DNA of 16,483 nt from contig JAGDMJ010000014.1 of the NCBI GenBank assembly GCA_017860555.1, positions 1 to 16,483 on the forward strand, read 5' to 3'. The notes beneath the pieces are model-generated. The model was given only the letters and a program-made list of their open reading frames with translations, had not been told where the DNA came from and did not search any database. Positions 5,692 through 13,601 of the stretch are shown here, piece by piece. The stretch is from Bacteroidota bacterium (GTDB lineage Bacteria > Bacteroidota > Ignavibacteria > UBA10030 > UBA6906). The number at the start of each line of letters is the position of its first letter. Position 1 is the stretch's first letter. Position numbers and translations under genes: made by a program.

Positions 5692-8600
5692 ATGGGCAAT
5701 TCTGAAAAATCAGCGTTTCCGTCATTGGCATCAGTGAACGATCTCCAGGCGCTCCTCAAGCCCGGAGATCGTCTTGTCCTGGCACTTCCGCCGGGAGGCA
5801 ATCTCCTGCGGGCATTCAGCACGGCGATGGCGCAAGCCCTGTCGCATCCCCAGAAGAGTGCCTTCCTCACGGGTGAGTCCGACTCTCAGGTTCCATCGCC
5901 GCGGATCATCACTCTTTGGGGGACGAAGAGCCTGAATGAAGCACTCGCAAGGGTCCGTCGACATGCCGGCGTGCACACACTGCTTGTGTACGGGGGATGC
6001 CCCTTCGGTGCGTGGGAAAAGAAGCCCGCCCACCTGCGAGAGTTCTTCGAGAAGGTCTCCCGGCTGCTCCGGCAATCCCGTGCGCGCAGCATCTGGATGT
6101 TCGAACGGGGGCGGATTCCCGATGAGGCCTGGGCAGGCATCAAAGATGACGTCGAGTTCTTTGGGTCTGCAAGCACTGCCGGATCCACCACGCTTCTGCA
6201 ATTCTTCTCGGCGAAAGGCATCTTCACTCCAGAGTTTTTCCTCCCGCACCGGGTGATATCGGATGGAACGACCATCAGGCTCGAAGAGCCTTCGGTGCCG
6301 GCGATGGGACCCGAGGGTCAACCGGTCGACCTGCTTCAGGAACCGTACCGTCGTGCCTTTGGGTCTGCCGGGGACGGGATAGTTCTGTTTGATCTCAAAG
6401 GGACCTACCGGGATCTCAATGAACGGGCATGCGAGATCCTTGGATATCCCGACGCCGAGCTTCGCTCCGTTCCCATGCGAACCCTCGTCGCGCCGAGATC
6501 ATACCGCGCCGTTTTACGGGCCCTCCTGATGTTGCGCAGGAAGGGCAGGACTGCCCTGGATGTCGTGCTCAGGCGGAAGAGTGGCAGGGAAGTCACTGTT
6601 GCCGTCAGCGTGTCAAACGCTGGGTATGGGCAGATCATTGCTACGCTGCGGGACGTTACGACCGACACGCGCGAACGCGATCTGCTTCTCACGGAAAGAG
6701 AGGAACTCCGGGCCAGGGTGAATGCCGTGCCTTTCCCGCAAGCACTCTTCGCGGGGAAAAAACTGGTCTCCGCCAATCAGGCACTGCGCCGGATGTTCCC
6801 CTGGGTGGCCGTCGACGAAGGCGCGCCGACGCTCCTCCAGTTCTTCGGTAAGCAGAACCAGGACGTTGCTCGCGATCTCGTCCGGATGCTCGATCAGAAC
6901 GAGCCCCCGTTCACAGAAAAGCGGAGCGTCCGGCTTCGTGCCCCCGATGGCACCCGGATGGATGTCGATCTGACGATCGACGCCGCCACATCCGACGAGA
7001 AGACCGAAGTCTGCCTGACGTTTGCCGAGACCACGGAATTCCTGAAGGCGATCAGGCAGCATGAGGACAACGCGCTCAATTTCAAGGGGCTTGTGGAAAG
7101 CAATGCTGTCGCCCTTGCCGTTCTCCGTGAAGGGCGTTACCTCTTTGTCAATCGCGGGTTCGTGGCACTGCTTGGATACGCGACGTCGGACGAACTCGTG
7201 GGGCGCGAGATATCGGTTTCCATTGCCTCACGCGACCGGAAAGGGGTGATGAACAAGCTTACCGCGGCCGCTCCTGCGCCCGGGGAAGTGATTTCCTTCG
7301 AGTTTTCCGCGCTACGGAAAGAAGGGCCGCAGACGAGGGTTGACGCAACCTGTGCCACGGTGGACTACGAGGGACAATCCGCCCTGCTTCTGTCCTGTCG
7401 GGATATCGGGGGAACGCTGAAGTCCACCGCAGAAGTGCGCCGTCGGCTGGACGACGCAGAAGTGGTGGAGCGGATCCAGGACAGTGTCCGTCACATCCTC
7501 GATCCATCGGCACTGGCACCCGCCGTGTTGGATGCCTCCCTGAAAGCCCTGGGCTTTGAGGCCGGAGGCATCTATCTCCCGGCAGGTGACGAGACAACTC
7601 TCGCTCTTGCCGGGCAGCGCGCTCTGAACGAGAACGCCCTCAAGGCTCTTGGCACGCAGAGCACACAGGAAGGGGTCACAGGCTTCATCGCGAGAACGCT
7701 GGAGCCGCAGATTCTGAACATGCAGGATTACCCCGCCCATCTTCCGTACAAATCGCTGTTCGAGGCGGAACATTTCGCTACGGTCATCTATCTGCCACTC
7801 GTCGCCGGCGAACAGCTCGAGGGGATACTGCTCCTCTGTTCTGCACGGCGTCACGATGCCGAGGATTTCGGGCGCACACTGCTGCCTGCCCTTGGAAAAG
7901 TTCTGGGTGGCATGCTGCGCAACGCCACCACCTACCAACGCACCGCCGACGCCGAACTGCGCTTCCGCTCCGCTTTCGAAGGTGTTCCCGACCCCCTGTA
8001 CGTTGCTTCCCCGTCGGGCGCGTATATTTCCATGTCACCGCAAGCGGAAGAGCTGACCGGCTTCAAAGTGGAAGCCTTCATGAGGAATCCGGAGCTCTGG
8101 CGAAATTCGCTCCATCCTGACGACCGGGCGAAATACTCCGAGCGGATCTCGAAACAGCACCTCGGAGTCGACAGGCACGAGATGTTCTACCGGTTTCTTC
8201 CCAAAGGCAAGGCGTCGTATCGCTGGATACGGGATGCGTATCGCTACTTGCGGGACGGCAACGGAGCCGTCCTGTCGATCAACGGTGTCCTTTCGGACGT
8301 GACCGAGCGGATGGACAAAAGCGCCGGCGGTCCCGGCGCGCCTGGCCTTGCTCAGGACGTCGTGGAGAGCATCCAGGAGGGAGTGCTTGTTCTGGACGGG
8401 GATCTCCGGTTCACTGTCTGGAACAACGCAATGGTGGAATTAACGGGTGTGCTCCGGGATGAGGTGGTCGGCAAGAAAGCTTCCGAACTGCCCTCCGGCC
8501 ATCCGGTGGAAGTCTTGCGCGGTCTCCTGGACCGTGCCCTGGCGGGAGAACAGGTAAGCCAGGATGATCTCTCATTTGCGCGCGAGAATGAAATCCGATA

Positions 8601-11600
8601 TCTCTGGGGGCGCTGTTCCCCGCTGCTCGACGCGAACGGCGCTGTCGTTGGGGTCGCGGGCACGGTCACGGACGTCACGGGCAGGAGGAACCTTGAACAC
8701 GAACTCCGCGAATCGGAAGAGACCCTGCGCAATGTTATCGACGGTATGGGCGACGCGCTCATGATTTCGGATTTGCAGGGGAAGATCTGGGAAGTGAACA
8801 GGGAGTTTTCCCACATCACCGGGTATCCGCGCGGTGAGGTATTGCGGATCGATTTCCCGTACCCGTGGATCGTCGACGAAGAGATGGCGAACTTCGTTGC
8901 GTGGATTGCCGCGTTGCGGGAGAAGAAATCGCTGCGCGATTTCGACATGACCTGGAAGCGGAAGGACGGCCACAAGGTGTCGATCAGCTTGAACACCACC
9001 TTGCTGCGGACGGCGACGGGTGAGCCGATGGCCATGTTGAATCTTGCCCGCGATATCTCCGAGCGGAAACAACTCGCCAACGAACTGTCTGCCAAGAACC
9101 GGCAGATCGAAATGCTGAACCGGATCATCAGCAAGGCGAATACCACGGTCGATTTCGAGACCATCTTCGATATCATCGCCGTGGAGGTCCTGAACCTACT
9201 TACCTATGACTTGATCGCCGTCTCGCTCCTGACGGAAGACCAGCAACACGTTCGCCTGTTCGGGAGCGTGAGCCCCGGGAGGCCGGAAGTGCCCGTCGGC
9301 GAGGTCGTCCCCCTCGACCGCTCGATCTCGGGCGTGGCCATCGCGGCGAAACAGCCGGTGGTGGTGGGGAATATCAGTTCCGATCACCGCTTCTCTTCGG
9401 ACCTCTGGACGCCGCTTCGGGAGCTAAGATCATTGATCAGCATTCCGATCATCCTGAATGACCGGATCCTGGGCGCCTTCAACGTGGCGACGGTTGCGGA
9501 GAATGTCTTCAGCGGTAGCGAACTTGCCATCCTGCAGCCGATCGCCGATCAGATCGGAGCATTGATCGACCGCTCGTTGCTGTTCCAGCGTGTGAGCGAC
9601 GACAGCAAATACATCCACACCCTCCTCAATTCCATCGACAGCGTGGTCCTCACCGTGGACCACGGGCTCCGCGTCAGTGAGGCGAACAAAGCGTGGAAAG
9701 AATTTGCCGGACTCCTCGGATTGGAAAGCAATGAGGAGGCTTCGATCATCGGCAGGGGGGCCGAGGAGATCCTGCTCGTTCCCGGCCTCTGGGACAATCT
9801 CCGCGATGTCGTGCCCGGGCTCTTCGGACAGACGGTGGAATATGTCACCCGTGAATTCAATCTTGGGAGTGAAGCGGCAGCACGGACCTTCCAGCTCACC
9901 GTGACCCCAATGCTTATCGGCGAAAAAGTGACCGGCCTGGTGTTCACGATCACCGATATCACCGAGAGCAAGAAGACCGAAGCGCAGATCAAGCAGCGCA
10001 ACCGGGAGCTGCTCGCGTTGAACACCGTGAATACCTCGATTACCAAGTCGTTGAACATCGACGACGTGCTGAGCATAGCGCTGGAATCCATCAAAGATAT
10101 CGCCGGCGCCGAACTGGTTCTCTGCTATCTGCGTGATGTGCAAGCCGGAAAACTGCACCTCGCGCGCTCCGTGGGCCTGCCGGAGAACCTTGCAGTTGAG
10201 GTCAGGGAGCTTGATGAGTCGGCAAGCGCCTTCGGGAAAGTCATCTCCCAGCGTCGGCCGCTTCTGATCAAGGACCATCCCTCGCTTGACCGGCGCCTGA
10301 CCCACGCCGGGAGGCATGTCCTGGAATCGCTGACGACGCAAAGCTTCATGGCCTTTCCACTCCTCTCCAAGGAACGCGTGCTCGGGACACTGGGTGTGGG
10401 GTTTGGGCGCGACCATCCGTTCACGCAGGAGCAGGAATCCTTCCTTGCTTTGATCGGGAGCCAGCTCGGGGCGGCAATTGAAAACGCGCAGCTCTATGCG
10501 GAGATCCAGGCGCAGGTGCAGCGTATCACCTCGCTCTACGAGCTCGGCAAAGGACTCAGCGGGGCGATCGATACCAGGAGCGTGCTGGAGGTGGTCCATG
10601 GAGAAGCGGCGAAGGCGATTTCCTTTGACCTCTTCACGTACGATCTCTTCCACGAGGATGCCGGCCGCTTCGAGCGGGTGTTCACCGTTGGCCCGGAGAC
10701 GGCTGACGCGCCCCGACACGCGGAGAAAGACCTGCATGATTCCATTCAGATGGTCGTGTTGCGGCGAGCATCATACATCGGTAACACGGAAGAGACAGGC
10801 TCCATCATGGCGGTCCCGGTGCTCTCCAAGGAAAAGATCCTGGGCGTCCTGAGCGTCTGCAAGAAACCCGCGTACAGCTACAATGAGACTCACTTGCGTC
10901 TCTTGGAAAGTATTGCTAATTTGACGGGAATCGCCATTGATCGTGCAGTCCTCTATGAGGACACGGTGGCGAAGTCCCATGAGATCGAGAACCGCAACAA
11001 GGAGTTGGACGACTTCACCTACGTTGTCTCGCACGATCTGAAGGAACCATTGATCACGATCGAGGGGTACAGCAAGATCGTGCTCAAGGAGTATCAGGAA
11101 CGGATCGATCAGGAGGGGAAGGCGTATCTCTCGGCCGTCGTGCAGTCGACGGTGCGCATGAAGAGCCTGATCGACGACTTGCTCACGCTCTCGCGCGTGG
11201 GGCGCCTTGCGGAAGCTCCTCACGCCGTTTCCGTCAAGAGGATCATGGCGGATGTGGTTCATGATTTCGAGTTTACCATCAGGGAGAAGAACGCGGTGGT
11301 GATCGTGCCGGACCACCTCCCTGATGTGACGTACGATGGCATGCAGCTCGGCATGGTCTTCCGCAACCTGATCTCCAATGCCATCAAGTTCAACGCGGGG
11401 CCGGAGCCCCGTGTTGAGATCGGCGTGAAGGAAGAGGACAAGGAATTCGTCTTCTCGGTGGCAGACAACGGCATCGGGATCGAGCCCCGGCATTTCGAGA
11501 AGATCTTTGTGGTCTTCCAGCGGCTGCACCGGAGCGAAGAGTACCGCGGCACCGGTGCAGGGTTGACGATCGTGAAGAAGATCGTCGAACGACACCACGG

Positions 11601-11664
11601 CAGGATCTGGGTGGAGTCCGAAGTGGAGAAGGGTACCACGTTTTTCTTTACAGTTCCCAAGTAA
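5692..11664 (+). CDS. Giant soluble multi-PAS/GAF sensor histidine kinase
   Basis: This 1990-residue cytoplasmic histidine kinase has no transmembrane segment. Approximate layout: 15-195 RecA/KaiC-like fold with lost nucleotide motifs; PAS 214-328; degenerate PAS 335-448; PAS 459-575; GAF 590-745; PAS with PAC 752-873; PAS 885-1000; PAS 1006-1130; GAF 1143-1295; PAS 1303-1426; GAF 1440-1600; GAF 1608-1755; HisKA 1771-1840; HATPase 1880-1988. The phosphoacceptor is His1781 in SHDLKEP (codon 11032-11034). The ATP site has the N box RNLISNAIKF (Asn1892, Asn1896), G1 DNGIG (Asp1925) and G2 GTGAG (1953-1957), so it looks catalytically intact. The HDLKEPL type resembles cyanobacterial phytochrome-like kinases such as Cph1. 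No Cys-containing bilin GAF motif was recognised, so the ligands are unknown. It has no fused receiver; the regulator gene follows after 2 nt. No Shine-Dalgarno precedes ATG 5692, so the exact start is uncertain (GTG 5734 is an alternative). Confidence 0.93.
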   Translation: MGNSEKSAFPSLASVNDLQALLKPGDRLVLALPPGGNLLRAFSTAMAQALSHPQKSAFLTGESDSQVPSPRIITLWGTKSLNEALARVRRHAGVHTLLVYGGCPFGAWEKKPAHLREFFEKVSRLLRQSRARSIWMFERGRIPDEAWAGIKDDVEFFGSASTAGSTTLLQFFSAKGIFTPEFFLPHRVISDGTTIRLEEPSVPAMGPEGQPVDLLQEPYRRAFGSAGDGIVLFDLKGTYRDLNERACEILGYPDAELRSVPMRTLVAPRSYRAVLRALLMLRRKGRTALDVVLRRKSGREVTVAVSVSNAGYGQIIATLRDVTTDTRERDLLLTEREELRARVNAVPFPQALFAGKKLVSANQALRRMFPWVAVDEGAPTLLQFFGKQNQDVARDLVRMLDQNEPPFTEKRSVRLRAPDGTRMDVDLTIDAATSDEKTEVCLTFAETTEFLKAIRQHEDNALNFKGLVESNAVALAVLREGRYLFVNRGFVALLGYATSDELVGREISVSIASRDRKGVMNKLTAAAPAPGEVISFEFSALRKEGPQTRVDATCATVDYEGQSALLLSCRDIGGTLKSTAEVRRRLDDAEVVERIQDSVRHILDPSALAPAVLDASLKALGFEAGGIYLPAGDETTLALAGQRALNENALKALGTQSTQEGVTGFIARTLEPQILNMQDYPAHLPYKSLFEAEHFATVIYLPLVAGEQLEGILLLCSARRHDAEDFGRTLLPALGKVLGGMLRNATTYQRTADAELRFRSAFEGVPDPLYVASPSGAYISMSPQAEELTGFKVEAFMRNPELWRNSLHPDDRAKYSERISKQHLGVDRHEMFYRFLPKGKASYRWIRDAYRYLRDGNGAVLSINGVLSDVTERMDKSAGGPGAPGLAQDVVESIQEGVLVLDGDLRFTVWNNAMVELTGVLRDEVVGKKASELPSGHPVEVLRGLLDRALAGEQVSQDDLSFARENEIRYLWGRCSPLLDANGAVVGVAGTVTDVTGRRNLEHELRESEETLRNVIDGMGDALMISDLQGKIWEVNREFSHITGYPRGEVLRIDFPYPWIVDEEMANFVAWIAALREKKSLRDFDMTWKRKDGHKVSISLNTTLLRTATGEPMAMLNLARDISERKQLANELSAKNRQIEMLNRIISKANTTVDFETIFDIIAVEVLNLLTYDLIAVSLLTEDQQHVRLFGSVSPGRPEVPVGEVVPLDRSISGVAIAAKQPVVVGNISSDHRFSSDLWTPLRELRSLISIPIILNDRILGAFNVATVAENVFSGSELAILQPIADQIGALIDRSLLFQRVSDDSKYIHTLLNSIDSVVLTVDHGLRVSEANKAWKEFAGLLGLESNEEASIIGRGAEEILLVPGLWDNLRDVVPGLFGQTVEYVTREFNLGSEAAARTFQLTVTPMLIGEKVTGLVFTITDITESKKTEAQIKQRNRELLALNTVNTSITKSLNIDDVLSIALESIKDIAGAELVLCYLRDVQAGKLHLARSVGLPENLAVEVRELDESASAFGKVISQRRPLLIKDHPSLDRRLTHAGRHVLESLTTQSFMAFPLLSKERVLGTLGVGFGRDHPFTQEQESFLALIGSQLGAAIENAQLYAEIQAQVQRITSLYELGKGLSGAIDTRSVLEVVHGEAAKAISFDLFTYDLFHEDAGRFERVFTVGPETADAPRHAEKDLHDSIQMVVLRRASYIGNTEETGSIMAVPVLSKEKILGVLSVCKKPAYSYNETHLRLLESIANLTGIAIDRAVLYEDTVAKSHEIENRNKELDDFTYVVSHDLKEPLITIEGYSKIVLKEYQERIDQEGKAYLSAVVQSTVRMKSLIDDLLTLSRVGRLAEAPHAVSVKRIMADVVHDFEFTIREKNAVVIVPDHLPDVTYDGMQLGMVFRNLISNAIKFNAGPEPRVEIGVKEEDKEFVFSVADNGIGIEPRHFEKIFVVFQRLHRSEEYRGTGAGLTIVKKIVERHHGRIWVESEVEKGTTFFFTVPK

Positions 11665-11666
11665 GC

Positions 11667-12347
11667 ATGGATGAGCAGCACCCCATAAATGTCCTCCTGA
11701 TCGAAGACAACCGGGATTTCGCGAACCTGGTTGAGCTCTTCCTGCGGAAGCATGAGCCGGAGCGCTTCACCGTGCTGTGGAAGGAGAACGGGCAGGCGGC
11801 CCTTGCGGAGCTTGGGGCCAATACGGCGTTCGATGTCATCCTGATGGACTATTTTCTCCCGGGGCAGAATGGCCTGGAGATCACCCGCGCGATCCAGCAG
11901 ATGGGCGTCTCTGTCCCGGTGATCTTCCTCACGGTGAACAAGGACTTCGACCTTGCCGTTGAGGTGATGAAGCTTGGCGTGGAGGACTATCTGGTGAAGG
12001 AGGAGGTCTCAACGCCGGTCCTTCCCAAAACAATCTTGAACGTCATCGAGCGCCGGCGGCTGCGAGCCCAACTTACAGCGCTCGAGATCACGCAGAAACG
12101 GCTGGAGGCCATCCAGGAGATGGTCTTGAAGATCACACAAGAGATCCGGCTTCCGCTCGACCGCATGCGGTCAGGGGTGGACGCGCTGGTCGACAGCCAT
12201 GATAGTGATCACCTCAGGACGTACCTGGTCATCATCCGCGACAATTTGCTCCGAATCGACAAGAAGATCTCGCAGTTGAAGGAAATGAAGACCGACAAGA
12301 CGGTCCCGTACATCAGGGACATTCGGATGCTCGATCTTTCGGAATGA
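11667..12347 (+). CDS. Response regulator with C-terminal histidine-less kinase-like helix domain
   Basis: This 226-residue protein is encoded 2 nt after the kinase stop, almost certainly its phosphotransfer partner. The receiver domain covers residues 7-127, with the acidic pair Glu13/Asp14, phosphoacceptor Asp61 (LMDYFLPG), Thr89 and Lys111, so it should be phosphorylatable. The VLLIEDN start and DYLVKEE end fit Rcp1-like single-domain regulators paired with Cph1-type kinases. Instead of a DNA-binding domain the remaining 100 residues are helical: a coiled-coil linker (128-150) then KITQEIRLPLDRM. This matches the histidine-kinase H box (vsHElRtPL) except that Gln158 (CAA, 12138-12140) stands where the His should be. 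A second helix follows and there is no ATPase domain. It could be a dimerisation platform or a decoy for a kinase. The final 15 residues resemble nothing recognised. Weak ribosome site; translational coupling to the kinase is likely. Confidence 0.9.
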   Translation: MDEQHPINVLLIEDNRDFANLVELFLRKHEPERFTVLWKENGQAALAELGANTAFDVILMDYFLPGQNGLEITRAIQQMGVSVPVIFLTVNKDFDLAVEVMKLGVEDYLVKEEVSTPVLPKTILNVIERRRLRAQLTALEITQKRLEAIQEMVLKITQEIRLPLDRMRSGVDALVDSHDSDHLRTYLVIIRDNLLRIDKKISQLKEMKTDKTVPYIRDIRMLDLSE

Positions 12348-12357
12348 TGCCACCTGC

Positions 12358-13218
12358 ATGAACTTCACACTTGCCCTTGCCCAGATCGATCCAGTCCTCG
12401 GGAATCTCGAGCGCAACGTTGACAAGCACCTGGAATTCATTGAGCAAGCGCGGGCTGCCGGGGCGGCGCTCGTCCTCTTTCCTGAATTGAGCCTGACGGG
12501 ATACTCAGTGCGGGATTTGCACTGGGACCTCGCGCTGAACGTCCGGAAACCGCCCTCCGTCTTTGACCCGCTTCTGAAAGCCAGTCGTGGCATTTCCATT
12601 CTCGCCGGTGGCGTGGAGGAAGGCCCGTCGTATGCTCTTCACAACGCTGCGTTCCTGTTCGACAACGGGACCGTGCGCACGGTTCACCGCAAGACATACC
12701 CTCCTACCTACGGGATGTTCGAAGAGCTCCGCTATTTCAGCCCCGGATCTTCGGTCCAGGCGTTCGATATGTCCCTGGGTCGGATCGGCGTCCTCATCTG
12801 TGAGGATCTCTGGCATCTATCCTTGCCGTATATTCTGGCGCAGGATGGAGCGGAACTGATCGCCGCGCTCGTTGCCAGTCCCACTCGAGTGAGCGGTGCA
12901 GAGGAGCGTCTTCAGATGGCTTCCCTGAATACCGAAAACCACAAGACGTACGCCCGGTTACTTTCCACCTACATTGCATTCTGTAACAGGGTGGGGTACG
13001 AGGATGGTGTCAATTTCTGGGGCGGGTCGGAGATTGTTGGTCCGGGAGGGGACGTCGTCGTTTCCGCGCCTCTTTTTGATGAGAATCTGATTGTGGCACA
13101 CATCGAGGAGGAAGAGGTGAGGCGGGCGCGGAGGATGTCGAGGCATTTCCTTGATGAAAACCCTGACCTCGTGATACGGGAGTTGGAGCGGATAAGGAAA
13201 AAGAGAGGGGAGATCTGA
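12358..13218 (+). CDS. Carbon-nitrogen hydrolase (nitrilase superfamily), NAD-synthetase glutaminase-like
   Basis: This is a 286-residue cytoplasmic amidase of the nitrilase superfamily with the full Glu-Lys-Cys triad: Glu43 in FPELSLTGY, Lys112 in HRKTYPPTYGMFEE and Cys148 in LICEDLW. These enzymes cleave amide or nitrile C-N bonds through a Cys thioester. The PTYGMFEELRYF loop and CEDLW are characteristic of the N-terminal glutaminase domain of glutamine-dependent NAD synthetase, but the length covers only the hydrolase fold; no synthetase P-loop domain follows here. It may supply ammonia to a separately encoded NadE or act on another amide. The substrate is not predictable. The C-terminus ends in a charged helix (NPDLVIRELERIRKKRGEI), common in this subgroup. 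It begins 10 nt after the regulator stop with no clear Shine-Dalgarno and no terminator between, so co-transcription with the signalling pair is likely. The stop is TGA at 13216-13218. Confidence 0.9.
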   Translation: MNFTLALAQIDPVLGNLERNVDKHLEFIEQARAAGAALVLFPELSLTGYSVRDLHWDLALNVRKPPSVFDPLLKASRGISILAGGVEEGPSYALHNAAFLFDNGTVRTVHRKTYPPTYGMFEELRYFSPGSSVQAFDMSLGRIGVLICEDLWHLSLPYILAQDGAELIAALVASPTRVSGAEERLQMASLNTENHKTYARLLSTYIAFCNRVGYEDGVNFWGGSEIVGPGGDVVVSAPLFDENLIVAHIEEEEVRRARRMSRHFLDENPDLVIRELERIRKKRGEI

Positions 13219-13285
13219 GGGCAACACGAGGGGGGCTCTTTCGTGCCGGAGGCGCTTTCCAGAAGATTCGGTGCGCAGCAGAAAC

Positions 13286-13304
13286 CCACTGCCTGTGGCA
13301 GTGG
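13286..13304 (+). repeat. Perfect 8-bp hairpin with 3-nt loop
   Basis: CCACTGCC (13286-13293), TGT loop, GGCAGTGG (13297-13304). It is very stable and has no T tract, so it is not a canonical terminator for the amidase gene ending at 13218, though it could protect an mRNA 3' end. Confidence 0.7.
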
Positions 13305-13336
13305 TCATGGACAGTTGGCTTTGCCTGTGCCCGTTA

Positions 13337-13371
13337 GATGACTTTGTCATCCCGACATATTCTTGGTCGGG
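13337..13371 (+). repeat. Two adjoining hairpins resembling a REP-type element
   Basis: GATGAC-TTT-GTCATC (13337-13351) abuts CCCGAC (13351-13356) paired with GTCGGG (13366-13371) over a 9-nt loop, and the element runs on into GGGATCC. A short stem feeding into a CCCGAC...GTCGGG palindrome is typical of dispersed extragenic palindromes in bacterial genomes. Membership of a genome-wide repeat family is inference from this single copy. Confidence 0.5.
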
Positions 13372-13408
13372 ATCCATCCCTTGACGGGTGACGGGTCGCG
13401 AACAGAAG

Positions 13409-13431
13409 CCCTGAACAAGAGCATTTCAGGG
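13409..13431 (+). repeat. Perfect 7-bp inverted repeat
   Basis: CCCTGAA (13409-13415) pairs with TTCAGGG (13425-13431) over a 9-nt loop, without a following T run. Confidence 0.5.
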
Positions 13432-13482
13432 GAGGCATTTCGGGACGACAGAGTTACGCCAGAGAAACTGATTTCGGACGCG

Positions 13483-13497
13483 GCCGCCTCCGGCGGC
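13483..13497 (+). repeat. GC-only 6-bp hairpin
   Basis: GCCGCC (13483-13488), TCC loop, GGCGGC (13492-13497). Short but entirely G/C; no T tract follows. Confidence 0.45.
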
Positions 13498-13557
13498 GGT
13501 AGTCCACACAGCGGCACGCTGGCTCTGTGACATCGCGTCTCCCGAGTCCCTCAACAG

Positions 13558-13591
13558 TTGCAGATGCATGGGGTTTTTCGTATTTTAGAAT
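13558..13591 (+). promoter_or_regulatory. Probable promoter of tRNA-Lys
   Basis: TTGCAG (13558-13563) is followed after 17 nt by TATTTT (13581-13586), placing the start of transcription close to the tRNA 5' end at 13602. An overlapping TAGAAT (13586-13591) matches the -10 consensus better but has no -35 at the right distance. The AT-rich box stands out from its GC-rich surroundings. Confidence 0.5.
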
Positions 13592-13601
13592 CTCGTTTTG
13601 C

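Larger units (their letters stand above)
13219..13601. repeat. Non-coding spacer dense in inverted repeats
   Basis: There is no credible gene in these 383 bases on either strand. They contain a cluster of hairpin-forming sequences: CACGA/TCGTG (13225-13229 with 13241-13245), CCACTGCC/GGCAGTGG, GATGAC/GTCATC, CCCGAC/GTCGGG, CCCTGAA/TTCAGGG and GCCGCC/GGCGGC, listed separately below where strongest, plus a tandem 7-mer TGACGGG at 13382-13388 and 13389-13395. None is followed by a T run. The sequence could be REP-like dispersed repeats, the decayed end of a mobile element, or a structured RNA. The tRNA promoter lies at its right end. Confidence 0.6.

Noticed and set aside
5274..5870. 198-residue proline-rich open frame on the minus strand
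   Set aside because: It is the complement of the glycine-rich tail of the TPM protein (GGN codons read as Pro), has no ribosome site, and overlaps two well-supported genes.
9430..10737. 435-residue open frame on the minus strand
   Set aside because: It lies wholly inside GAF/PAS coding sequence of the kinase, shows no recognisable domain, and long antisense frames are expected in GC-rich coding DNA.
13286..13304. Hairpin as the terminator of the kinase-regulator-amidase operon
   Set aside because: It lies 67 nt past the stop and the bases after it are TCATGG, without a T tract, so it is described only as an inverted repeat.
13225..13497. CRISPR array
   Set aside because: The repeats here are different inverted repeats, not evenly spaced identical direct repeats, and no cas gene is present.
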